The position numbers and the translations under genes are program-made. This document shows, piece by piece, positions 10,804 to 22,044 of a stretch of DNA of 64,000 nt (position 1 is the stretch's first letter; every line of letters starts with the position of its first letter). The stretch is from the NCBI GenBank assembly GCA_021292165.1, contig CM037877.1:210966715-211030714 (forward strand), given 5' to 3'. Under the pieces are notes generated by a model, which was not told the DNA's origin, ran no database searches, and was given only the letters and a program-made list of their open reading frames with translations. Source of the DNA: Shinisaurus crocodilurus. Its lineage: Eukaryota > Chordata > Lepidosauria > Squamata > Shinisauridae.

Positions 10804-11700
10804 TCTTCCAAATGGCTCCAGTGTAGAAGCAAAGTGGATTTCCTAGGCAGGGCCGGCATCAAGGCATGGTTGTGCACCTGTCGAGGTCCCACAACCCAGC
10901 AGGGGCCCAATGACAAGAGCCCCCTGGACTTGCTCTTCCTCTTCGCTATTCCACCCTGCTTGTTCATCTGCCTCTCACTCTGGCCTGGACAACAGTGATG
11001 GTGAGAAAGAGCAGTAGATGCCACTACCTGCTTGCTCACTGACTTTCTGCTTGTCAAGCAAACAAGGGGTAACAATGAAGAGGAGGAGCAATACCAGCTG
11101 GGGACAATGGTGGTGAGTGCCCCTCACGCACTGAGGGAGGAAGCCCATTGGGGGTGTCTTGCCCCAGGGCTCCCTAAAATTTGGAGCCAACAGTGGATCT
11201 AGGTGCTGTTTGGGAGAAGGCTCTCTCTCATGTCACCAACAGCCAAACTTCAGATTCTGGTCAGATGATGAGAAGGCCCTCTCCCAATGATCTGAGCGGG
11301 CAGGCAGGCTTATGCAGGAAGAGGTGGTCCTTTAAGGAACCAGGGGTGCTTCCAGACAAAGCTTTATTATGCAATCATCCTGCCTCATTCACAGAATTTT
11401 ACTGCTGTGGTAAGAGGCAAGCAGGCAAGATGGTGGCAACCAGAGAAACACAGTAGCAGTGAGTAGCCCCACGCTGATGTGGGAAGGAAGGGTAAAGGGC
11501 GGCTGCCATTGTGGGCAAGAGACATTGACCCAATCTACTATGTGAGGCAAGGGTCTCACCCTGCCTCATGGCAGAGCCATCCCTGACTGCAGTAATCTAA
11601 TTATCCAAGTGCTTACATATTGTGTCCTGCTGTCCATACTTCCTGGATCCAAAATTAGTAGGGTGGGGATACCCAAGTGTCAAAGAGCATGAGCATCTAA
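10804..11700. other. Stretch with hAT-like fragments
   Basis: Contains CAGGGGTGCTTCCAGAC at about 11345, the terminus of the hAT-like family also found at 16617, 16872 and 17464, followed by the shared TTATTATGCAATCATCCTGC. A CAGGGCCGGCATC end at about 10850 and CATCCCTG at about 11565 may be termini of a larger element, but no matching duplication is seen. Confidence 0.4.
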
Positions 11701-11821
11701 AGGTACAATCCTATGTTTAGATAGAAAAAAAGTCCTACAACTCCCAGCAATCCCCAGCCAGCATGGCTGGCTGGGAATTGCAGGACTTTTTTCTGTCTAA
11801 ACACACATAGAATTACACCCT
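11701..11821. mobile_element. Palindromic MITE, family GGGTGCAATCCTATGC
   Basis: Near-perfect palindrome: AATCCTATGTTTAGATAG ... CTGTCTAAACACACATAG, with the inner arm AGTCCTACAACTCCCAGC. One of five copies (16522, 20679, 40312, 58823). The flanks are TAA-like, consistent with the TTAA target seen at 20679. Confidence 0.8.
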
Positions 11822-11825
11822 AAAA

Positions 11826-11960
11826 CAGTCTTCCACAACCTGGTGCCCTCAGATGTTTTGAACTACAACTCCCCACATCCCTGACAATTGGGCATGCTGG
11901 TTGGGGCTGGTAGGAGTTGTAGTCCAAAACATCTGGAGGGTGCCAGGTTGGGGAAGGTTG
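11826..11960. mobile_element. Palindromic MITE, family CCAGATGTTTTGGACTACAA
   Basis: Left CAGTCTTCCACAACCTGGTG and right CACCAGGTTGGGGAAGGTTG-like ends (right end seen as GCCAGGTTGGGGAAGG) are inverted repeats. The inner arms TGAACTACAACTCC and GGAGTTGTAGTCCAAAACAT pair. No exact duplication remains. Sits only 4 bp after the previous MITE. Confidence 0.75.
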
Positions 11961-13559
11961 ATCTAGAACATGTTAATACACCCCCAACCCAAGTTCTTAG
12001 TACATCACTAGACACAGAATGTAGCCATGTTGACATGTGGAATACTAATGACTTTCAACTAGCATGCTATTAATATAGTTTCTTTTGGAAACACACCTTC
12101 TCTCTGTTAGAGACTGCTGTAAGAGGCATCCACATTCCCCCCCCCCCATCATCCCTTAGTGCTATTTCATAAGAGTATAATATCATTTGGATCATGTTTT
12201 GCAAGCATTCCACACACACCCATGGTACATCTCTCACACACAAACATACATACACACACACACACACGCACATTATACCAACCTCTGAAATAGAGAGCTT
12301 CTCTTCACACATAATCACAGATTTTAAGCAAAGCAAAAACTGTTGGCTGCTATATAAAATTCTTCTACAGAAAAAGGAGGGGTATATATAGAGGAACATC
12401 ACATGTGAAAAAAGCACATCAATATCATGTGCACCACTAAGCCACACAACAGTGTTGATGTGGCATGCCTGAATTTCTTTTATGTTAGTAACTGATGTAT
12501 TTGTCCCTCACAGTCTGTTAGGAACCTAGGGACTACAAACATTACTCAGTCTACTGAGGTTTCCAAGAATTTATGTACATCACACGTAAGAGAAGAGGAG
12601 AGGAAGTACCGTATACACACAAAGAGCTGCAAAGGAAGGAATGTTATGAGGGAGCCTAGATATAACATCAGATCAGCGCACTGATTCAGAGATGAACGTA
12701 CTTGAGAACATTTAAGCCTACTCATTACTCAAATATTTGCACTTTCCATTATCATTGCACTAAACTACTGCTATCTGCTTGCGTTAGCAGGTGCTCCATA
12801 TCTCAGATAATCCCAACTAAAACACTGGGGTTATATCCTCCCCTGTCATAAGGGCTTAGTGCTACTTAGAATCCATTATTCAGACTCCCCAAAGCTAGAA
12901 AAGTAAGAAAACCAGGACCACAGCTCTTATTGGATTAACTTCTGCTGATATAGGAGTGTGCAAACTTGATTTACACAAGCCTATTCAGCAGGCGAAGTTA
13001 ACAAAGGACTATGTGAAACACAAAAGCCTGTATACTACTTGTACACTCTAGGTTAATCCAATTTTAAAAGACACAACTGAATTATTACTTGTTCTCTACA
13101 GTCAACTACTGGCCGATGCCAAAAAGTTAGAGAACAGTTGTTTCCTCATTGCCCATGAAAACAGAAGTTACACAAAAATAGAGTTTGATCAGCTATTCTG
13201 AAAAGGATCTTAACAGGAGGACATGTTGAACATTCTGTGGTGTGGATATTATGGGTTGTAGCCAACCTAAAAAATACATTTCAACTAAATCAAATAAATA
13301 AGTTAGTCCTACTTAGAGTAGACCCATTGAAATGAATGGAACTTAAGTTATTGGATACAATCCCTAGGAAATCCTCAATGGAGTTTTGTTTTGTGTTTGA
13401 GAGAGAAACATTGGTACGGTAAGTACCTATCAGAGATAGTCAAGTCACATGTCTAGATCTCCCAACATGTGGCAAGCTTTTACTACCTCTGCATATCAGG
13501 AAGCACACAGAACTTGATTTTGTGAAGAGGGGAGGGGGATTCATGCGACCCCCGAGGTT
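11961..13559. other. Long stretch without genes; simple repeats
   Basis: Contains a C run (about 12139-12147) and a CA-rich microsatellite (about 12228-12270). A diverged ACTTAGAGTAGACCCATTGA repeat is at about 13300-13370. The open frames across the CA repeat are low-complexity artefacts. No splice-supported exon seen. Confidence 0.4.
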
Positions 13560-13697
13560 ATATATTTTTTAATATTATTGATGATTTAATTCTATTTTTA
13601 ACTTTTGTATTTTTCTATTTTTGTTTTAACTGTATGAATTTTAAAGGCTGTGAGCCACCTTGGGTCCCAGTGTTGGGAGAAAGGCAGGATACAAATA

Positions 13698-13737
<40 letters not shown>
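13560..13737 (+). mobile_element. LINE 3' end (L2-like) with AAT-repeat tail
   Basis: GTGAGCCACCTTGGGTCCCA ... GGCAGGATACAAATAGAATA is the standard 3' end of reptile L2-type LINEs. It ends in about 12 AAT units (to 13737), the target-primed tail grown into a microsatellite. Confidence 0.75.
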
Positions 13738-13738
<1 letters not shown>

Positions 13739-14109
13739 CCAATATGTATTCAGCATGCTTCAAGAGTCCCCTGCCAAACACAAAGCAACAAGGGTGCCCT
13801 GCACATGGCACAATCAGTCCCATACACAATGCCAAAGCTGCCAAAAATGTAGTGGGAAAATTTGTCATATAACACAGCCTGAAATAGTAAGTGATGTTAT
13901 TTTAGTTAAACATGAGGCTGGTGTCAGCACCTGGCATCTTTGGCCAGCCGCCAGGGCCCCAGGATCCTGGCAGGGCCAACCGCTGTCGCATACCCTGCCA
14001 CCCCTTTAAAAAAAAAAATCCCAGCCCAGTGCTTCAAGCAGCACCAGGCGGCTGAATCTAGCTGCCATTTTAATTTCTGACAGTGCCCCTTACAGAGTCA
14101 CCCGAAAGC

Positions 14110-14640
14110 ACTGTGGACAATTAAATTTTATTTATTTCTTTTTTAAATTATATAGCCTCCTCAGAAGTTGGGCACCTTGTAAACAAACAGTAAAATACAG
14201 TATAAAAACTATTGACTAAAAACACAACACCCCCCATCTTAAACTTTTAGCCCACACTATTAAAAAAAAAAAAAAAGGATGGTATTTAAAGTGTCGGTGA
14301 ATTAAAGATCTTCATTTGGCAAGGTGGCACCAAGTGAACCTCTCTGGGGAGGCTGTTCTAGAACCAGGGTGCCACCACCAAAAAGCCCTTCTCCCTGGAG
14401 GTTACCCCCCTCATTTCATTTATCAGGGGCATTTGGATCAGGGCCACCAAAGATTTTAAGGTTTGGGTAGATACATATAGGAGAAGGTTCTCCCTTCTGA
14501 ACACGTTTCAGGTAACGTGGGTCCAAAGCCATTCAGGGCTTTCAAAGTTAAAACCGGCACTTTAAATTGGGCCTAAAAACAGTCTGGGAGAAAGTACAAC
14601 TGACAGAACCTGGGGTTTTAAAACAAACTAACAAATATAT
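14110..14640 (-). mobile_element. L2-like LINE 3' fragment, minus strand
   Basis: The order matches the reverse of an L2 3' region: tail and untranslated part first, then CCAAAGCCATTCAGGGCTTT and CACTTTAAATTGGGCC, which resemble the antisense of the C-terminal coding part seen at 48440-48780. Strongly decayed. Confidence 0.6.
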
Positions 14641-15040
14641 ACTGTACAACACTCAACAGCCCTTCTAACACTCAATGGGCAGCCAGTACTGCTTCCAGAA
14701 ACTTTTAACAGCAACACCTTGTTCAGAAGGGAGAATGGGGTGCTCCGTAAGTGTAAGAGAAACCGAGGGAAGGATCTGTAGCCTCTCCCTTGACACGTGA
14801 AAGCTACTTAAAGTATTTTGTTTGTTAGGACAGCCAGCAACTGGACTGCGTCAAGCTTGAATCTATACACTTAGCCATTGACAAGCTTCAGCAGCCCTAT
14901 TGCTGCTCCAGATAATCCATTCCGAAGCCTGACTTCTTGTTTAGATTAGTAGAGCCAATAGCAGCTCATGTACCCGAGAAAGACGGGAAGAATTAGAGGT
15001 CAGAAAGAGAGACGTGTTAGGATGAAGCGATGAGCTGCTT
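14641..15040. other. Unassigned stretch next to the CpG island
   Basis: No repeat or gene recognised. Composition changes to CpG-rich at its right end. Confidence 0.35.
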
Positions 15041-16260
15041 TTCCAGGGCAGGCGCGAATTCTTTCGTCAGCTAATAGACTGGCGGCTCGTACCAAGTACT
15101 ACGCAGCAGTAAAGGGGAAAGTCATTCATTCATTCATTCGCCTGCGAGCCTCCCAACTCGCCCACGCTCCCAACGAAGCGCTCTTAAGCCCGCCCAACCT
15201 GCCCCAGGTGAAAGGCAGCCAGGAAATTGGAGTAGCGAAGCGAGGAGTCTTGTACCGGTCGCTCACCAGAGAAAATTGCCACGAGTTCAACCAGAATAAA
15301 CACACCAGCGATTAAATGCGTGACTCATACCTCCTCCCCCACCCCTTTTTTTCCGAAGACGAAAACCTGACGGGGAGAAAAGCCAACGACTTCCCAAAAG
15401 AGATCCGAGATGACGCTGATCAAGCCAAACAAAACTTTTCTTTGGTGGCGACGCTGCTGCAACGGCGCGGGCAAACGCCTCAAACCCTCCCGCGTGCCCC
15501 CCGCCGCCGCCTCACCGGCCGGCCACCCACACCCATCCGCCCCAGCCATCACAGAGAACGGAGAACGCGTGGATCGTCTGCCCCCCCGCCCCCCTCCGAT
15601 CCAGCGCGCGCAGCCCCGGGCTCCAGTCCAGAGGACCACCTGGGAGGACCAAGCGTAGGCGCCGCCGGCCTCTCGCGGGGGGAGAAGGAAATAAAAGTGG
15701 GGCTGCGCTCACTTTTGGTGTCACCTCTCCGGGCGCCACCCCCATTGGCATTGCATAGCCCATCGAAAGAGAATTCTCCGATTCAAGGGGCGAGACAGCT
15801 ACGCGTCTAGGGACGAGGAGGAGGAAGATGTTCAGTCTTAGAAAGCCAAAGGGGAGGGTGGATTGCTGATTGATTTAGTAGAGTTGGGGGATCGGAAAGA
15901 CAGGCGCGCACGTGCTATTGGAGTACCTGGAAAAGGGGCGAAGCAGGCTGCATGTCTCGTTCCCAAGCGAAGCTGCCTCTCCGCTTCGACCGCCGCGCTG
16001 CGATTTTATGCCTGGACTCACTGTACCAACCAGAGTCTCGCTCTACCGCCTTTTAAATTGCCAGGTCTCTCGGCGCATGCGCCAATGTCGCGCTGGGCGG
16101 AGTGAAGTTGGTCTGATCTGAAGCGATTCTGAAGCAGCTTTGAGCGCGAGGAACCGGCGGCTGGGCGGGATGAGAGGGGCGTCGCGTTATCCTCTGCCAC
16201 GTCCTACCACCAGGTTGCGATCCTCCGAACAACGCGCCCGTTTGAAAGCAAATTGTCTGG
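15041..16260. promoter_or_regulatory. CpG-island promoter candidate
   Basis: This 1.2-kb block is GC-rich with many CpG dinucleotides, unlike the AT-rich, CpG-poor surroundings, and no transposon family recognised elsewhere in the window covers it. It contains GGCGCATGCGCC at 16072-16083, a perfect NRF1-type palindrome overlapping a CCAAT box (16082-16086), and GC boxes (GGGCGG) at 16095-16100 and 16163-16168. There is no clear TATA box. These are the usual marks of a broadly expressed vertebrate promoter with an unmethylated CpG island. The start site and direction cannot be fixed. A minus-strand start would point toward the exon candidate at 670-783. A plus-strand frame (15316-15810) crosses the block, but its composition looks like a GC-rich artefact and I do not call it a gene. 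Confidence 0.6.
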
Positions 16261-16521
16261 AGTAAGCGGGCTCACTTCCACGGGAACGCGTTCAGGATGT
16301 TGCAAAAACAACAAAAACAAAAAACAACCCACAAAGAGTTTTGTGTTACTTTAAACACTGATATCTGTAATGTGGCATAAGCTTTCGTGGCCGGCTGTCC
16401 GTTTTATCAGATAAATGAAGAGTTCGCCGAAATTGGCAGGTACGCGAGGCGGGGGAGTGTGTAAGCAGTGAGGCTGGAAGGAGGTGAAATGCAAAAAGTA
16501 CAAACTGTGACAATTACATTC

Positions 16522-16614
16522 AGGATGCAGTCCTGTGCATGTTTAGGCAGAAAAAAGTCATACAACTTCCAGCATCCCCCAGCCAATGCTGGAATAATGC
16601 ACAGGACTGCACCT
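16522..16614. mobile_element. Palindromic MITE, family GGGTGCAATCCTATGC, short copy
   Basis: AGGATGCAGTCCTGTGCAT ... ATGCACAGGACTGCACCT are inverted repeats; the inner GTTTAGGCAGAAAAAAGTC belongs to the left arm only, so the right arm is internally deleted. Confidence 0.75.
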
Positions 16615-16616
16615 GA

Positions 16617-17045
16617 AGGGAGCTTCCACTGATGAAGGGCTCCTAGTGCCCACAATCAGAAGGCACGGTGCACCTCTTCCGTCTTTTCTTACTTAACAGA
16701 TTTTCCATGGTAAGAAAAAGATGAAAGAAGTGGAAGGAAACATTTGGTGGGGGGGGGGGTCACAACTACAAAACAATGACATCTGGACCCAGGTAAACTT
16801 GTGGATGGGGCAGGGCGATGGACCCATAAAAGCCTTGTAATTAAATGTAATTAAAATAGTTATGGTGACTAAGTTGGGGTGCTTCCAGACTGATGGCTTC
16901 TAGCGCTAGCAGTCAGAAGGCATGGTGCTGCTATTCTGTCTTTTCTTTCTTAACAGATTATCTGGGGTGGAAGAAGTGGTGGGAAAACACGATGGGAGGG
17001 TTACACAAGTTGAAGGTGACAATGTCTGGACGCGGCCCCCCTCCC
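16617..17045 (+). mobile_element. Two adjacent copies of a hAT-like element (GGGTGCTTCCAGAC)
   Basis: The first copy (about 16617-16791) and second copy (about 16872-17045) share, in order, a GCTTCCA end, AGTCAGAAGGCA-type segment, GTCTTTTCTT, TTAACAGATT, GGAAGAAGTG and a TCTGGAC end. A reverse-orientation copy of the same sequence forms the right half of the insertion at 17464-18012. Non-coding. Confidence 0.6.
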
Positions 17046-17083
17046 CTTGACATTCCGTGAACAGGACAGGACAGGACAGGACA
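17046..17083. repeat. ACAGG pentamer microsatellite
   Basis: Short direct repeat of GACAG units (four to five copies). Confidence 0.7.
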
Positions 17084-17463
17084 ATGGCACCATAAAAGTT
17101 TCACTCATTTCAATGGCATTTATTTCCAAGTTAACAGCCCACCAGGAACACACGTGGCATATTCCAATGCAAGCGTACTCGGAAACACCCTGTTATATTT
17201 AGCTGGAAGAACAAACACAGAGGAGAATAAACATGTCAGGAGCAACTGAGAAAGGAATCTACATAAGAAGATAAGAGCAGCCATGCTGGATCAGACCAGT
17301 GGATCCTACCTAATCTAGCATTCCTACCATTCCTAATCCAGCATTCTGTTCCCTTCCTACAATGGCCAGCCAGATGCCTATGGGAAGCCCACAAGCAGGC
17401 CCGGAGGGCGGCGGCAGCAGCACTCTCCTGCTCGGGATACCCAGCAGCTGGTATTGAGAAGCA

Positions 17464-18012
17464 AGGGGTGCTTCCAGAGAATACCTTTTTTCTTTCTTTC
17501 AGAGGAGACTTTTATTGTGCAATCACCTGCCTCGTTCACACTGGCCTGGTTTGCAGGATCAATTTGTGGCTTGCGACACATGCCATTCCGTAACCCAACC
17601 CCACTCGTAGATTCTCGTGTCGTCCGACTCTATCAAGGGTGGGTTGTTGGTGTGGTTAACAAGCCAACCACAACCCTAAAACAGCCCATGGGTTCTGGAT
17701 GGCTTGTTAACCACACCAACTTCCCTCCCTTGTGCTGTTCAGATGACATGAGAACCTGCGAGTGGGGGTTGGGTTATGGAACAGGTGCCCGTGGGCACCC
17801 GGCTCATGCCGCAAGCCACGGTGGCTCAGATTGATTGTGCAAACCTGGCCAGTATTTTACAAGGGGTCCAGGCTATGACATCTTCTATTTGTAACCCTCA
17901 CACATTTCCATGCTTTTTCTTACCAGAAAAAATCCATTAAGAAAGACAAGACCAAATAGCTGCACAAGGCTTTTTGATTGGTAGTACAGGGAGCCCGCTG
18001 TCTGCAAGCACC
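17464..18012. mobile_element. hAT-like element inside CR1, with nested foldback
   Basis: Ends GGGGTGCTTCCAGA and TCTGCAAGCACCC are inverted repeats (one mismatch and an indel). CR1 sequence is continuous across the insertion. No clean 8-bp duplication is visible. The central part (about 17530-17853) is itself a foldback: CTGGCCTGGTTTGCAGGATC pairs with GATTGTGCAAACCTGGCCAG, and TGGTGTGGTTAACAAGCCA pairs with TGGCTTGTTAACCACACCA. This inner foldback belongs to the family at 6416. Confidence 0.7.
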
Positions 18013-18420
18013 CACATTGCCTCAGATACTGGAGGTAATATATAGCCATAATAACTTATTCTCCATGAATTTGTCAAATCCGCCTTTAAAGCCATCCAAA
18101 TTAGTGTCCATCACTGCATCATGTGGTAGCAAATTCCATAGTTTGACTATGCACTGTGTGAAGTATTTCCTTTTGTCTGCCCTGAATCTCCCACCATTCA
18201 GCTTTGCTGGATGACCCCAGGTCCTAGCATTATGAAATATATGTGAGCGGGTACTAGAGCTAGATGGCTATGAAGCCCACAAAAAGAAAAAAAACCCTAG
18301 TTGGAACCATTTAAAACCTTCCTTCAGATACACACTTATCCTGAAGTCATGAAACTCAAATAAGAGCACTTTAAACCTTCCTGAAGTACAATTCCAGATA
18401 AATTCACACACATTTTAGTT

Positions 18421-18547
18421 CAACCTTCCCCAACCTAGTACCCTCCAAATGTTTTGGACTATCAGCCCCAGCCAGCATATTCAAATGTCAGGAGTGAAGG
18501 GAGTTGTCGTCCAAAACATCTGGAAGGCATCAGTTTGGGGAAGGCAG
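18421..18547. mobile_element. Palindromic MITE, family CCAGATGTTTTGGACTACAA, with TSD
   Basis: CAACCTTCCCCAACCTAGT and the reverse CAGTTTGGGGAAGGCAG form the ends. The 8-bp duplication is TTTTAGTT on the left and TTTTAGAT on the right (7 of 8). It is inserted in the CR1 LINE between its 3' untranslated and coding parts. Confidence 0.8.
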
Positions 18548-19437
18548 TTTTAGATGCAGGTTAAGAACTTTGGCTGTAGCACACTGGTTTTGCCAGTGCC
18601 TGTTGGTGCAACTATGGTACAACTTGCCATAGTGTGTAGGTCTGAACCAGATGATCTTCTAGGTCTCTAGAAACTGCAGTTTAAGATCTTTTATAAAGGG
18701 CATTGTTTTGCTTTAATTTCATAGTTTAACTACTGCACTGTGTGAAGAAGTATTTCCATACCATGCATAATTGTATATACCTCTATCATGTCTCCCCGTA
18801 CTCACCTTTCTTTTTCTAAGCTAGACAATCCCAAAAGTTGTAACCTTTTCTCATAGGGGAATTGCTCCAGCCCCTTGATCATTTCAGTTGCCATTTTCTG
18901 CACCTTTTCCAAGTCTAATATATATATATATATATTGAGGTGTGGTAACCAGAATTTTATACAGTATTTCCAGTGTGGTTGCATCACAGATTTGTAAAAT
19001 GGCATTATGATATTGGCTGTTTTGTTTTCAATTCCTTTTCTAATTATGCCTAACATGGAATTTGTGGTTTTCACAGCAGCTGCACATTGGGTTGACATTT
19101 TCACTGAGCTGTCCACCACAACCCCAAGATCTCATTCTTGGTAAGTCTGCGCCAGCTCAGATCCCATCAGCATATACATAAAGTTAGGACTTTTTGTCCC
19201 AATGTGCATCACTTTACAGTGGCTTACATTGAACCACATTTGCCATTTTAATGCCCAGTCCCCCAGTTTGGAGAGGTACTTTTGGAGCTCTTTGCAATCC
19301 CTTTTTCTTTTAATCACCCTAAATAATTTGGTGTTATCAGCAAACTTGGGACCTTACTGCTCTTCCCTAACTCATTGATGAACAAGATCATTGATGAACA
19401 TCGCCAGTCCCAATACATATCTAGCTGAACAGGGAGC

Positions 19438-20605
19438 ATACAACTACTGAACCAGCAGTATTTATATTATCTGTAACCAATCTTAGCAGAAGTTATTGTA
19501 TGTAGACCAATCAGATTGGATGTCAGTTGCCTTCTGTTTTCATAGCTTGCAAGGGGCTCTATTTAGTTTTGATCTCCGTGCCTGACAAGTTTCTAGTGGG
19601 TCAGGCAGCTACTGCGGGGACCTCACAGATTTGAGTCCATGTCTTCTACCACCCATGTGCCAGTTGCAAATGATAAATAGGCAGTTTGTTTCAGCCCCAT
19701 GCAGATTTGTATGAATATGTATCAGTCCTTCATCCATACGTGAATACAGACATTCCGCGAACATGTGTGACCAAACAGATGTTTCTGCAAATATTCACAA
19801 ACAGGCACACATGGGGGAGGACTGAAACATCTGTTCTCCAATTAGACAGACATTTACTGATATACAAGTCAATGGAGCTAGGCCAATTTATATTAGCTCA
19901 TGACCGGGCCAGGAGTTTAGCCAAATGTACCCACTTCATGAGGTGCAGTTAAAACTTTTGGAGTGCCAAATGTTATTGCCCTTTCCCCTTCACTCAGTAT
20001 CTCAGCCCTTGCATTTCCCTTTGGATTTCAGAGTGACTGCACAAGAGCCACCTTGTTTTCCCCATTGGACAGCTGTTCCATCTAAATTGCTTACAGACTG
20101 GAACCCACACTGCATGGGAAAAAGGATGTGGAACATCTGCACTTGTAGTCACTTGAACCAATGGGAACGAATCCATTGGCATGGCTTTTTGAGGCAACCG
20201 AAGGGTGCAAAACACCAGCACTGTTTCCTGTAGAAGTTCCATGTGCTTTCCAGCTCACTCTGCAAGTGCAAAAGAGCTGGATTCTATTTATATTTGTAAG
20301 AATAACAGAGTTCAAAACCTGTGTGGTGAGATGTCTAGCCAAGGAACGTCATTTATTTAGCGTCTGAGGAACGTAGCTGGATAAATGTTAATGTTAGTTG
20401 CTTTCAGTATGCTCCGAGTTCCAGATACAGCTTGTATTTTTCAATTAGCAACGTCCAAAAGTGCCCACCTGCAGCAATGAGTAACATGAGGTCACCCTCA
20501 CATGGGTGAAAGAGTCAGCAACAGAGTGGAAATCAGAATGTATAGAAACTATGACTTAAAAGGCATAGCTGCTGATTAATTGTCTTGCTTTTAAATGATG
20601 ATTAA
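19438..20605. other. Unassigned non-coding stretch
   Basis: I see no repeat family or gene. Several overlapping short open frames at 19925-20367 on both strands have no recognisable domain. Confidence 0.35.
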
Positions 20606-20678
20606 GGCTCTACATGTCTACTCAGAAGTAAGTTCAATGGCACTTACTCCCAGGTAAAGGTATAGGGCTGCAGCTTAA
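20606..20678 (+). repeat. ACTCAGAAGTAAG repeat fragment
   Basis: ACTCAGAAGTAAGTTCAATG ... CTTACTCCCAGGTAAAGG is a well-kept half of the element found complete at 24860. It abuts the MITE at 20679. Confidence 0.6.
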
Positions 20679-20809
20679 GGGTGCAAACCTATGCAAGTTT
20701 AGACAGAAAAAAGGCCTTCAACTCCCAGCATGCCCCAGCCAGCATAGCTGGCTGCAGCATGCTGGGAGTTGAAGGCCTTTTTCTGTCTAAACTTGCATAG
20801 GATTGCTCC
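20679..20809. mobile_element. Palindromic MITE, family GGGTGCAATCCTATGC, best copy with TTAA
   Basis: 131 bp, arms of about 60 bp nearly perfect: GGGTGCAAACCTATGCAAG pairs with CTTGCATAGGATTGCTCC, and AAGGCCTTCAACTCCCAGCA pairs with TGCTGGGAGTTGAAGGCCTT. TTAA is present on both sides (20675-20678 and 20810-20813). A TTAA target is typical of piggyBac-type elements; that assignment is an inference. Confidence 0.87.
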
Positions 20810-20891
20810 TTAAATAGTTAAAATAAGCCCACAGGCCATCCATTAGCTTTGCCCAGCTGTAATCTAATGAAAAATTTATATAGCTCCTTCT

Positions 20892-21407
20892 TTTTTAAAA
20901 AATTTAATTTTTATTACATTTCCAAAAGAAAATACATACAAAAACAACAACAAATAAAGCCTAACAATATTAATACATAAACCCACCCCAATCCCTCCCC
21001 CACATTAATCTTAATCCACATTAAATTATCTTATTTTACTTCTTTATAAACTTCTTCTTTTCATGAATCCCACAATTTTCTATACGCTTCCATCAACATT
21101 AATCTATTTGAATCTTTTTTCATATACTCTATGTACTTTCACCAATCCTTCTTAAAAGTATCTTTTTTCTTTATTCCTCCTCTATACATTCTTAACGTTT
21201 GTGTCAACTTTTCATTAATTGCTATATCCCATATTTTCTTTTTCCAACTAGATAGTGTCATCATTCGAGCTGTCTTCCAATTGTTTGCTATTAATTGCCT
21301 TGCAGCTGTCAACAAATAGCCAATTAACGTTTTCTCTTTTACCTCTCTATTTTCATTCACAAACATATTCAATAAAGCTAATTCTGCTGTTTTACATATC
21401 TCTTGTC
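20892..21407 (-). mobile_element. 5'-truncated L1 LINE with target-site duplication
   Basis: Minus-strand reading gives an L1-type ORF2 C-terminus: NMFVNENREVKEKTLIGYLL followed by TAARQLIANNWKTARMMTLS and WKKKIWDIAINEKLT, open for about 77 codons (21139-21372). A short A/T-rich 3' tail lies at the low-coordinate end. The 12-bp duplication ATAGCTCCTTCT flanks it exactly (20880-20891 and 21408-21419). The open frame and perfect duplication suggest a fairly young insertion. Confidence 0.88.
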
Positions 21408-21805
21408 ATAGCTCCTTCTAATACAAATGTAGGTGGTAAGTGCTGACAGGATTGGAGCAAAAATGGGACCACTGAGAAAAGGAGGAGGAAGTACCCGCAT
21501 GTTCAGGAGAGCCTGAGGTTTGCAGAAGTACCAAAAGAGCTTTTTAAAAAACAAAATAAATAAAAGTAAAAAATAAATAAAGGGGCAACACCCCCCCCCC
21601 ATCTCAAAACAGCCCAATTAGGACTAAGCATGCTCAGTAACCATGGAATGTTGAGTGTTGGTTGGAAAAGAAAAAGAAAACAGCTGGAAGGGATAAACTG
21701 AAATAGCCCTGCTGTTAGGAAGTGAGGATATATTACAACATTTCTTGCAGATTGCACTTGTAATTGTAATAGTGTACTCTATTATACCGTACTTATAATG
21801 TATAA

Positions 21806-22044
21806 TAGAGCCAGTGTGGTGTAGTGGTGAGAGTGTTGGACTGGGGCTCTGGAGATCCGGGTTCTAGTCCCAGCTCGGCCATGAAACTCACTGGGTGACT
21901 TTGGGCCAGTCACTGACTCTCAGCCTAACCTACCTCACAGGGTGGTTGTGAGGATAAAGTGGAGAGGAGGATTATGTAAGCCGCCTTGGGTTCCTTGCAG
22001 GAAAAAAGGCGGGGTATAAATATAATAAATTAATAAATAAATAA
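21806..22044 (+). mobile_element. tRNA-derived SINE (Sauria-type)
   Basis: Very similar to the 8316 copy: AGAGCCAGTGTGGTGTAGTG head, TCACTGGGTGACTTTGGGCC body and GGCGGGGTATAAATATAATA tail. Confidence 0.92.

Larger units (their letters stand above)
17262..19437 (-). mobile_element. CR1 LINE, minus strand, interrupted
   Basis: The 3' untranslated region is at low coordinates (reverse of GCTGGATCAGACC and GGAAGCCCACAAGC motifs), followed upstream by the reverse transcriptase C-terminal coding region. Two minus frames (18802-19119 and 19132-19317) read as typical CR1 protein: LGDWALKWQMWFNVSHCKVM, then DSSVKMSTQCAAAVKTTNS, MLGIIRKGIENKTA and KVQKMATEMIKGLEQ. Stops and frame breaks show a dead copy, 5' truncated at about 19437. 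It is split by a hAT-like insertion at 17464-18012: CR1 sequence stops at GGTATTGAGAAGC and resumes at CATTGCCTCAGATACTGG. Confidence 0.85.

Noticed and set aside
10848..11573. Large hAT element with CAGGGCCGGCATC and CATCCCTG ends
   Set aside because: Ends match only for a few bases and the flanks do not agree; recorded only as fragments.
12194..12447. Frames rich in TH or VC repeats
   Set aside because: Translation of a CA/GT microsatellite.
15316..15810. 164-codon plus-strand open frame in the CpG-rich block
   Set aside because: Rich in Pro, Arg and Ser as expected from GC-rich DNA; overlapping frames on the other strand are also open; no domain or splice support.
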